Assembly: GCA_030248295.1 (NCBI GenBank)
Contig: JASANH010001278.1
Span: 1,105,697 to 1,169,696, forward strand
From: Mesodorylaimus sp. YZB2_4
Taxonomy: Eukaryota > Nematoda > Enoplea > Dorylaimida > Dorylaimidae
Length of the DNA stretch: 64,000 nt
Direction: 5' to 3'
Part shown: positions 22,587 to 32,958 of the stretch, in pieces
Layout of the letters: the number at the start of each line of letters is the position of its first letter
Position numbering within the stretch: the stretch's first letter is position 1
Translations under genes and position numbers: made by a program
The notes under the pieces: model-generated
Told to the model about the DNA's origin: nothing
The model's input: the letters and a program-made list of their open reading frames with translations, nothing else
Database searches by the model: none

Positions 22587-25500
22587 TCACAGAAAGTCGA
22601 AATAAGCTGAGGAAAAGCAAATGCAAAATACTATTTGTACCATAAAAATTTTGTAAGAAAAAGCAATCTGCGAAGAAAAACCAGTCGCTGGCGACTCTGG
22701 CACTACTTTATGGATCATAGTCGCCAGACGTAATTTCGTGCACGCATCCTGATGTTGTTCAGTGCACTGATAGAGGGGTGCCAGGGAGGACTCTTTTGGA
22801 TGGTTAAATAAAAGACAGCATGCGCATTCGAGAGACACATTTATATTTGGAAGCAGGTCACCAAATGCCCTGATGACTTTTATCCAATCAGAATCGTTTG
22901 TGGGGACTGGATTATCGACCAGTGGGAAGATGTCGTTGAGCAACGCGCCACAGAAGTTATTCGCGGTCTGTTCAAAGAATCGGCCTTGGAATTCGTTATA
23001 CTTGTCAGCTAATATTCTTAAATAATTTGTAGCTGAATAGACAAATATTGTGATGTTGCCCATATTTGAATCGATCGCAAAAACGTCACTTTTTACGCTG
23101 TAAATTGTTGTATTGACTTCATATAATACCAGTTCTTTCATGTCAGGAACCATTGTCAGCGGTAACGGTCTGGGCATAGATGGTGTCAGAAGGGTGTGGC
23201 TGCTGCGTGATTTTAGGCGCTGTTGAAATTTGATACAGTTGCATTTTCGATCTCTCCATGCAATCACAAATAATGGTTTGGGTTGGAAAAACCACGCTAA
23301 AATAGAGAAACGGGTTAAGCTAGAACAATCTTAAGGCAGTATGAATGGTAGCTTGCTGGATACCGCAGACAAGATGTGCGGCACGCAAATGCGCATTGTC
23401 AACCTAGCTTGAGGAAATCAGTCAATAAAAAATGATCACTGGGTGAAGAACTCGGACCGCATCATTTGCCTTGGTAATGCTAAAAGCCCCCAAGAGAGTC
23501 TGGGCAAGTACCAAAGTACTGTAGTCCAGCTGCCATGTGTGGATGCAAGAACTGTAGAAACCACTCCTGGCTCACTGTATATGAACGTATCTGCAGTATC
23601 GTTCGATGCAGGCTATCCGTTCAACGTGATGAAAATATATACCCCGCTTTTTATGTATACCTACTTGGCACTGTGATAAGTTTCCGAGGTCATACAAGAT
23701 AAATGCAAAGAAAAAGGAGAAAAATAACGACTCATCGTGAGCTTGACGCGTAATGGCTTCAGTTCAGTAAAATCAAGATAGTAATAGCTAATGGTCTTGC
23801 ATGAGTTTCTCTAATAGATTCCTTCCATAGTCATTCCGGAAGTATGGAGAAGATAAGTATTACTGCAACATGCTCACGATCAGTCTTTGCCTGAACGATT
23901 TCGCAGGCATGACTCGTAGTACCTACTCTAAAAACAGTAAGCGAATGAAAGCGAGTGCTTTAGCCGCCATTAAGCAATAATTAGCAAGATGATCACTATA
24001 CATAATTCTCGATAACTTAGCCAAAAAATTCGCTTTCGCGCTTATATGGTGTGCTTTTTTGTCCAATATGTTACTATTTATGCGCAGTATACACTTTGAC
24101 TTTAAATGACAGGGAAGGCCACTTTAGACTGCATTTCTGACACTTTCACAACCCCATCTCCCCTTTTCGTTGTCACGCAAACACCGACGTCTGAACGGGC
24201 CTTCAGAAAACGCAACTAAACTAAATATCGGCAGGGCTGTGTGACTATGCGCATGGCTCTGGCATCAAAAACGCTATACAGTACGTACAAAAACGCTGTA
24301 TTCTGGTCCTACATGTCGATAAAATGCCACGAACCCAGAAAGCTGCTGCAGCATAGATCAGTTCACAGTTGCAAAAAATTGAAAAGGTGCACCCTAGTAA
24401 TCTTCTTTCGCTTACAGAAAACACAAATATGCTCTCGCTGCCCTGTGCGCTTTTCAATTTTCGCATAGGACCACTAGGAGATGAGTAATATCATGCTATA
24501 AAGTGCCGTAACAACGCGCGCGGGAAATTCAAAAGTGCATCTGCAAAAAATTGAATCGGTCTATTACAGTCAAAATGTATACTTATCTTTTAGATATCCC
24601 TCTAACTTTAGTGAATCCCGAACTAGCGTCTTAGAAAATGTCGAATCCAAAAATGTCAAATTCGCATTTCCAAATGCTCTTTCTCGAATTATTGTCGCCA
24701 TAAAAACTTCCAGTACCTTGTACCCGTCGTATTTCGCTATGGCATAAAAAATATGTGGTGGGTCATCGAAGCAATTGTCATCGAACAACGGGCTGTTAAA
24801 AACCTCATTAAACATTGCGACACTGTCGTCTTCGATTTTTTTAAAATCGATCATCATTTTCCACAAAAAATATTTTGCTAAGCTTTCTTGCAAACAAATT
24901 TCTTCTCTTCGTCCAACTGTCACTATACCACCAATCCACTGGTGAATCAGCGCTTTGTACAAAATTGCAAATGCCCTTGTGGTTCGAGCTTCCAAAAAGG
25001 ACCCACGAGCGACCACTAAACCCAAGAGTTCACGACTAAACTCTGCGTCTGATCGTGCATGTTGCACCACAATTGACATACTTTTCAGCGGGATTTCAAA
25101 TTTTGTAACTTCCTCTATATACTCAATGGCTCGTATGGATTCAGAGTATATCCACGTATAGTCAGCAGTATCCGATTGAGCAAAATATGCATGAAAAGTC
25201 AAATTATTCGGGAAAAACCTACTTGCACGGGTATAATTTCTCAATAAGGCTATACCCAGTTGATTAGGCAAAATTCGTGGCGTTTTCTCGAAACAAACGG
25301 ATTTTAAATTTAGAAGCGAGTCATTTTTTGACGAAGTTTTTGGTTTGCCTTTGAAAGCTGTGCTGCTTACAGGCAGAATATCAGGAGGGTACGACAGGCA
25401 CAGGCCGAATGTTGCTTTCAGAGAATAATGATCGAAACTAGGAAAAACTCGAAACGAATTTGAAGAATGATGACCAGTTACCCAGATAATTCCATTATCG

Positions 25501-28500
25501 TGCTGCTCTGTGATTTGCTTGCCGCTGGTTTTGTTGTAAGAGTATGAGATGGATAAATTATATTTCGATGCAGCTGGCAATATTGTATTTCCCAAGTCTA
25601 AAATTGTAATTTCCTCGTCTTTAAAGTGGATGATGCTTGAAATACATGGATCGAATGCTCTTAAGTCGTCGTTGCAAGTTTCCATTGTAACTGCCTGCTT
25701 TAATGGCGATATCAAAGATGCAGTTCCATTAAAAATTATTCGATTGGTTGGTTTTATTATCGAAAAGAAAACATTGACTGTTCCGAAATGTGAAGTCGTG
25801 TCATGAAATGTCAGTTTTATTTGATAACTTTCTGGCACGACCTCTAATTCATCTTGGAATTCAAATTTCCCGCCAAAATCTTCGTCTTTGTCAGTTTGTG
25901 TCAATGTCGCATTTGGGCAAACAGAAAACGACAAACAGGGCACAGTGCAACGAAGTTTGTAAAATAGCACTAATTGCCTGGCCAATTTAAACATATTAAC
26001 GAGTGTGGTTTTTGGCAGTTGTTCTTCTTTAGGCAATACTCCTTTCAAGACGGCTTGACAGAAGCTGCCCAAACTTGTTTTTACTGCTTCTTTACCGAGG
26101 ATAGTGCTTGAATTCAACGAGAACATGTGGTAGTAATGACTTGGTGTGTAGACTTTCACCGTCACGGTATGGTCATCAGGGTCCAGGAGAAACGTGTCGT
26201 CTCCGATCCCGCAGTAGTCTTCATCAACTTTAGTCAGCACAGTTGCAACTTGGCGATGACTACTTGTGTTGTAGATTCGAATAATCAGGGGAACTGGTCG
26301 GGCAACAGGAGACAAGATCAAGCTCCGCTTTTCTAATAGCTCTTGCCGAATCGAAATACAATCTGAATTTTTTCTTCCGACTAACAAGTGTAAAACACCA
26401 GGTTGAGTGAACCAGGCTAAAATACCTCGAGTTGTTTTGCTGCTACTATAACAGCTTATAAATTCTGTTATTTAACAATTTTTGTTTAAAAAGTACATAG
26501 TTCCAGGTATCGAAGATCAAATCTTAATAAATCTAGTAGCCTAAAAACTTTTTATCCTGGTTGCCTACATTAGAAAGTTTACTTGAAGTGTGCTTGCTAT
26601 AATGACTGGAAAAATTTCGCATCATCCCATCGCTAAATGCCTGTATGTGCTTCTGAGGGTTATGCTTATACATACAGGGCACATATGTCTTCACAGATAT
26701 ATACGTTATCTATGAATAAGTATATATATATATATATATTTTACGTTTGTAACCTGAGATTTTTTAAAGCAAAACTTTTAGTTTCGCTTGCTTTACTGCT
26801 GCAATTTGCTTTCCATGTATATCATCCACACCACACATTTATATGTATATGTGTTCTATTATATATGCTGCACAAATACATATTTACATAAAATATATAC
26901 TGTATGTGTACAGCATACACTCAACTCCGCTTAATTGCGCAGCCTTCGAACCAAAATTTTTAATGCAATTAACCGGTGTATTCCTTTACCCGAAACATCG
27001 GACATTTGCATAATATGCGTATATGGATGAGTTATTCGGTTAAGCGATGAAAGCTAGCTTGGTTTGCTCAAGCACATTATGCTAAATTCAGTATTTTCGC
27101 AAAAACTCTCAATTACCACTACTTTAATCGCATAAGATATAAAACAAAACTCCAAATAAGCAGTGGCATGTATGCGAACACCTATTTAGTGATCTTTTGC
27201 AAAGTAATCTGTGATCGCAGTTTGAATGCTGCTTGTTCCTGCGTTCAAAACGTCCTGCTCAACCTCATATAAAGCATCGAGACTGGAATTTTCACGGCTC
27301 AAAAAGAACCTTTGCAGAATATGGATAGCATTCAAAGCATCAGAAATTAAAGGTGTTTCACTAAATGTTACAACTAAATGACGGCGTCGATTTTCTAATC
27401 TAATCTAATCTGAGACTGGGACCGTGGGAAACTGAGAAGCTCGTTATTCGAATATCAGATGGCGCTACGCAATTATCCGACGGCAGAATGCATATGTAGC
27501 ATATGCGTCGTTCTGTTAAAGGCTGCATTTATCCGATATTCAATTATGCGAAGATTTTTAACATAGCGGGTAGAGGAAAAGAGTCGGGACCTTGAAAATT
27601 TCATGCAATTAAGCGATTTATGCGATTATCCGATATGCAATTAAATTCGAGGGCTTGTAAAAAAAGGATCTATATATATACAGTACGTGTCTACACGTAT
27701 ATGTACAGAAATCCTCATGCAGAAATTACTCGCAAAAAGCGGTCGTTGTCACATCTCACAACTTATCTGACATTCTTGGAAGTTATGCAGGGTGAACACG
27801 TGGGATGCAAGGCTTATGCAAGCATGCGTGGAGCAAATTCTGAAAATCCTGGGGTTGAACAGATAAAAAAGTTTCTGTAATTGCTCACAGCAGAGACTTG
27901 CAAAACTACCGTACTTTTTACCCAATTTTGACCCGACCCAAACCGATATTTAGTTGCCCCGGACCAAAAGTACCCGAGCTGATCCTTTCTAATTCTGAGA
28001 GAAATACTACTCTGAAGCCTTTATAATTGAAGTCGGGATCAGTAATCGCATTGTTGGCGTATTTAAATTAGAGACTTGATACTTGGTGGATTGTTCCAAA
28101 ACAGTTATGAAACACGGGATAACAAATGCATAACTTGTCGAAAACAAAAAGTTCCCAAGCAGCCTTCAGCCAGCTCACCCTTCAGGTAGCCCTTCATTGC
28201 ACTCCCATTTTTTTGCACGACTTCGTTCATCGTCTGATCCCACAAATCGATATTTGCATTTCCAAAAGGCTTCTTTTTCAATAACTCTGCTAAAAATCTT
28301 TCCACAGTCTCGTAACCATCGTACATGGCGACTGAATAATAAAAAAATCTTGTTATAGCGAAGGAGCAAAGCGTTGAGACACGGTGAGTTCTGTCGTTAA
28401 ATTCCATATAAAAGCTTTTATAATTTACAGGCAGAGCTCTCATTGAGTCGTCGATCGTGAAATTCAAATCTAATCGCATTTTCCAATCAAAATAGTAAGT

Positions 28501-29673
28501 CAACGATTCTTGAAGGCAAAGCTCACGCCAATCAGCCAAAGTCACCACGTTCCCAATCCACATATGCGCAATTTCATGAAAAAGGATTCTGTATTTTCCT
28601 TCATCTTCGGCAAAAAAACCATTTAGAGAAATGAGACCAAAATTTTCCATTCCAGGGAATTTTGCAGGATACGTGATTATGAAGCCAAGACGTTTTAGAG
28701 GAAAGAGAAAATTCGTCTTTTTTTCCATGTATTCAACTACATCAAATGAATTATCCAGAATGAATTTGGCCGAATCGACTTTACTTATTGGCACAAAGAC
28801 TCCGACGGTGAGATTTCTTTTGGGCGATTCCACAAACTTGTAAGTATAATTTTCCATGAGTGCGAATGCCAGTAAGTATGTGGACATCAGCACAGTTTGC
28901 TCAAAACATTGCTTGTGTCTACCATCGCTCAAAATTTGAGGGGCTCCTTTGCCGGGCATATTGCTCGCTGAGGTCAGATTTCCAGGATATTCCAGGCACA
29001 AATCGAATCGGGCTTTCAATGCCGGGTGGTCGAAACAGGGAAACACACTGCGAGCTTCGCGCATTTCGAATTGAGTCATTGCTGCTGATGCGTCGGCAAG
29101 ACCGTTGTGCCATTCTAGGCCCATGGCACCTGATTTGTCTTTGCTGTTGTATGTTTTACCACTGAAATTTCCAATTGACAGGGTATATTCGAAATTCTTG
29201 CTTAGGTTTCCTCCTTTGAATGAGAGTAGAAAAAGTTGCGCATGATTAAAAATCATAATTAATTGAATACACGATTTAGGAGGCTGTAATATGTTCTCAT
29301 TTTCCCCACAATCGACATCAACATAGACTGATTTGTAATCAGAGATAATATTGTCATGATCTTGATTGATCACGATATAATCGCTTTCTCTGACCATGGT
29401 GAATTTGATTAGGACGGTCCCGTTGTAGTGCGTTTTATTCTTAAAGCTAAGCTGGATCTGGTAATTATGCGGGAGGACTCCTAACCAGCTGCCTTCTTGG
29501 CCGATTTCGCCCGCATCAGGCAAATAAAAGTTATAAGTTTTGTTGTTTTCTGTTGAATCTTTTATTTGGAAATCTTGGCATGTCGTAATTGTGTAACAAA
29601 AGGGTTGAACAAGATTTGAGGTCGAGGATAAAATAATGAATGGAATAATAAACTGGTGTCGCAGAACATGCAT
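22587..29673 (-). CDS. Secreted two-module M1 aminopeptidase (first of tandem pair)
   Basis: Three exons: 29673-28179, 26416-24583 and 23319-22587, in phase for 1353 residues. ATG 29673 starts a signal peptide (MHVLRHQFIIPFIILSS). Module 1 keeps PGMEN, HEIAH (about residue 366) and the downstream Glu in ELCLQES. Exon 2 carries domain III (AWFTQPGVL...RPVPLII) and a second M1 module in which HExxH reads KALIH and the GAMEN region reads FLEA, so it should be catalytically dead. Exon 3 carries another domain III and ends in a hydrophobic stretch (IFMVQIVFCICFSSAYF), possibly a GPI-anchor signal. M1 peptidases remove N-terminal residues from peptides, and nematode and insect members sit on the gut surface; that location is inference here. 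Introns of 1.8 and 1.3 kb contain repeats, including a pogo-like element. Confidence 0.75.
26729..26749. repeat. AT microsatellite
   Basis: A short run of alternating TA in intron 1 of the first M1 gene. Confidence 0.8.
26918..27657. mobile_element. Degenerate pogo-like element
   Basis: Starts CACTCAACTCCGCTTAATTG after TA and ends CAATTAAATTCGAGGGCTTG before TA, giving imperfect inverted termini of the CAGTCRA type. It is about 740 bp, with internal phrases repeated in both orientations (tatccgat, gcaatta). No transposase is present. It lies inside an intron of the M1 gene. Confidence 0.45.
27718..27950 (+). repeat. Dispersed repeat, copy 1 (second copy 41758-42010)
   Basis: gcagaaattactcgcaaaaa, through tgcagggtgaacacgtgg and acttgcaaaactaccgta, to gacccgacccaaaccg is matched in order at 41758-42010. 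Both end in runs of gacccgacc. It is non-coding and of unknown class. Confidence 0.6.
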
Positions 29674-29994
29674 TTTGTTGAAAGTGGCCTTAAGTTTTAG
29701 CTGGCTTACCACACTGACTTGGTTTGCGACGATTAGCGTCAGCCTGTCTTATAACCGCTGAGATAGAGCCGTCGAGCTGGGGCTGATTAGCTTATAAAAT
29801 GCCACGTAGCTCGCCAACGCGTTCTTCCCCCACGCGATGACGCGCATAGATTTGGAAGAGCTGTTATAACACATAAAATGGACACATAAAATAATGTGCA
29901 TTATCAGTTTTGAGTCTCAAAAAATTTCTTGGTTATTGTTAGGTATCATTTCAAGTGAAAAGCAAAAATTTATTTTTTGCCGAAACTTATATCG

Positions 29995-30335
29995 TACATT
30001 AATCAAGGGGCTAAGGGCTATCGAAAACAGTGTGTTTGATTGTGGTCACTGCGTTGGTTGTCCAGCGGTCATTTTTTTCGAGACCCCGCCTGGTTTACCA
30101 CCTGCTGGCGTAATGGATATAAAACTGCAGCAGGTGTGGCTACAGTACGCGCCAAAGTATGCGCTAAAGGCCGTGTACCGGTGGATAGCTCGACCGGTAG
30201 ATACCAAGACAGAACGGCCAAAGGCAACGTGGCCGCAAAGCATAGAGCAGGGGGAGAAGAAAAGGAAATTTCAACGCGCGTAAAGTTCGCAGAAAATCCA
30301 ACGAAAATAAATATAGAAAAAATAATTACCATGTT
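29995..30335 (+). repeat. Dispersed element, copy 1 (other copies inverted at 31790-32470 and 35797-36045)
   Basis: The block atcaaggggctaagggctat, cagcggtcat, accacctgctggcgtaatgg, aaactgcagcaggtgtggct, gcaaagcatagagcagggg appears inverted at 35850-36045. Its right part (gagaagaaaaggaaatttca to aaataaatatagaaaaa) appears inverted at 31790-31870. This copy has an extra stretch of about 60 bp and lacks the 17-bp minisatellite that the other two copies carry at the corresponding place. Confidence 0.6.
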
Positions 30336-31789
30336 TTCCGACCAGCGATTTGCTCTTTCACGAATGACCAACTGTCGATTGACTTCAGCGAAGAATCTTG
30401 CTATTCATGCAGACGGTACTGGAACAGAGACTAAGATGGCGGACAGGCAGAGCGACCGAGGTTTTATTCTGATGCATCTCGTCCTTCGCAGCATATCAGG
30501 CCGGGATTGCACGGCAGTTGCTACAATTACGGATACAGTGCAAGAAAGTGATATTGACAACCGTATCCATGCTCCAAAACCTAATCACGTTTGGTCGGGC
30601 GCACACTTGCCCGTCTAAATGTTTTTGTGCCTCAGCCGCTGTCGGACAGCGGGAGAGCGCCGACTATAATTAGGCCCTTACTGTGTTTAATTCGACCAAA
30701 ATCTGTGTCAGATATTTTTAATCGTTGCAGAACCCTCAAGTGATTTCAAGAAGGATCGATTTAGGCGGATCGATCGATCTTAAATGGTGTACTCGCTCCC
30801 GCAATAGTCACCATGGACTTCTGTTCAGCCAGTTTTGGTTCCGTGAACCCTAAACGACCAGAAAGATGACCAACGGCTGTCCCGAACGCGAGCTTGAACA
30901 CGCCAGCCAGGAGTGTTGTGATAGGCTGTGCACAAAATTGATTTCAAGTGAGAACGCAAGGAGGATAATACAGTAGATCTGACGAATCCCGTGGATCCGA
31001 ATCCGGTGGACTGTCGGTTTCTGCGCAAAAAGCTAGGGTTTCTGGACCAAGTGCTGTTACTAAGTAACTATGTTTAGAGTAATTAACTTAGTGTTTCTGT
31101 CGTAAGCTAATCAAGTTTCCAAGGTGTGAACAATAGACGACAAATGCCTCACAGGCACACCATATATTGTAGATATATTTGAAGCTTCTGGTGCTCGAGT
31201 AATTTACTGCGCCACTTTTTTACGTGTATATAGTACGTAGAGGAATACGTGTATTTCTGGCCAACCCTGGATGTCGATTCGATGAGGCGAGAAAGACTGC
31301 GTCCAGAGACAACGAGCACCAGACTCAAGCTTGAAAAAAACTGCTTAGAAACCCTGTTAGTACTGCACCAGAATAAGTTAACTACGTTCAATAAGAATTC
31401 AAGATAAAGAAACAAAATACTGGCACTTAGGCACACTATATTCTTCACCTGCGGCGTCCGCTTATTCAAAGACGGCGATTATGCTCTACTACAGGTGTCC
31501 CCATGCAAACATCACATTGACGACTTTCGCGCTCATAAGCCGAGACTTCATAGTGAACTTGTGGCGGAAGACTCTCTTTCTTCCATACCTCTATTCAGTT
31601 CCTCTATGCACTCATTTTCACTGGGGACGTCAACTGGCAATTACTTGGGACCCGGCACCCTAAAATGATGGAAATGCCTATACTATATCCGTGACGCAGT
31701 GCACAAGACCTACTAGCACCGAAATAAGTTCCGACGTTCCAATATTGTTAATACTGAATGCAGATATCGTTTCGACAAAACAATCGCAG
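30336..31789. other. Intergenic, no gene recognised
   Basis: No domain-bearing ORF, tRNA-like element or internal repeat was recognised. Confidence 0.35.
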
Positions 31790-32470
31790 TGGTCGAAAAA
31801 TGGTGATTTATTTTTCAATATTCATTTTCATTGGATTCCCTGCGAAACTTACTTTCCTTTTCTCCCGGCTCACGGTAAAATAGACCCAACGGTAAAATAG
31901 ACCCAACGGTAAAATAGACCCAACGGTAAAATAGACCCAACGGTAAAATAGACCCAACGGTAAAATAGACCCAACGGTAAAATAGACCCAACGGTAAAAT
32001 AGACCCAACGGTAAAATAGACCCAACGGTAAAATAGACCCAACGGTAAAATAGACCCAACGGTAAAATAGACCCAACGGTGAAATAGACCCAACGGTAAA
32101 ATAGACCCAACGGTGAAATAGACCCAACGGTAAAATAGACCCAACGGTGAAATAGACCCAACGGTAAAATAGACCCAACAGTAAAATAGACCCAACGGTA
32201 AAATAGACCCAACAGTAAAATAGACCCAACGGTGAAATAGACCCAACGGTAAAATAGACCCAACGGTGAAATAGACCCAACGGTGAAATAGACCCAACGG
32301 TAAAATAGACTTAACGGTAAAATAGACCCAACGGTGAAATAGACCCAACGGTGAAATAGACCCAACGGTAAAATAGACCCAACGGTAAAATAGACCCAAC
32401 GGTGAAATAGACCCAACGGTAAAATAGACCCAACGGAAAAATAGACCCAACGGAAAAATAGACCCACGCG
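31790..32470 (-). repeat. Dispersed element, copy 2, carrying the minisatellite
   Basis: 31790-31872 is the inverse of 30255-30335 (ccttttctcc, gcgaaactta, ttcattttca). It runs straight into the 17-bp minisatellite. Confidence 0.55.
31873..32466. repeat. 17-bp minisatellite, about 35 copies
   Basis: The unit CGGTAAAATAGACCCAA is repeated head to tail for 594 bp with few variants (GTGAAAT, ACAGTAAA, GGAAAAA). Since 17 is not a multiple of three, all three minus-strand frames stay open and give the same 17-residue repeat; these are not genes. Three inverted units also occur at 35797-35848. Confidence 0.95.
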
Positions 32471-32689
32471 CGAAATTCAAATTTTGCGTTTACGTGCTAT
32501 CACGTCCAAACCACGTAATTCCACTTCCAAACGGTATTTAAGAATTAGAATCAGAGCGAGACCAAATTTTGATGGAAAGGGGAAAGCTCCTGAACGTGAA
32601 AAGTGAATCTATGAGAGAAAAATGCTCGCGCGTGTCCCATTTAATCACCAGACTTGGGCTTGTACGCTGGCCAGAATAGCCCTAATACC

Positions 32690-32958
32690 AGACTGAGTCT
32701 AACCGTAATCATAAGACTGAGCCTAAGCCCTAAGCCTAAGCCTAATGCTAATACCAGCATAATTTAACCCAAGTTAAGGGTCGAACGAGGCGCTGCTAGT
32801 CCATAGTCCTAGAAGACAATTTGGCGCTTTTGCAATTTTTTCCACAATTTTTTAAACCCAGTCCATCCTAGCCTAAGCCTAAGGCTAAGCCTAAATCCAG
32901 TCCATCCTAGCCTAAGCCTAAGCCTAAATCCAGTCCATCCTAGCCTAAGCCTAAGCCA
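32690..32958. repeat. Interstitial TTAGGC-type (CCTAAG) array, left of the LINE
   Basis: Degenerate runs of CCTAAG mixed with a higher-order unit containing aaatccagtccatcctag. CCTAAG is the complement-strand form of the nematode telomere repeat TTAGGC. It abuts the 5' end of the LINE at about 32958. Confidence 0.7.

Noticed and set aside
16381..24583. Apparent AT-AG introns after exon 2 of both M1 genes (AAAG|ATAAGT and GAAG|ATGAGT)
   Set aside because: A normal GT a few bases downstream combined with a different in-frame AG (before 15783 and before 23319) restores phase in both genes, giving totals divisible by three.
31873..32466. CRISPR-like array
   Set aside because: Units are contiguous with no unique spacers, and the genome is eukaryotic.
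31808..32480. Three long overlapping minus-strand ORFs of about 220 codons
   Set aside because: They are the same 17-bp minisatellite read in three frames; a period not divisible by three keeps every frame open.
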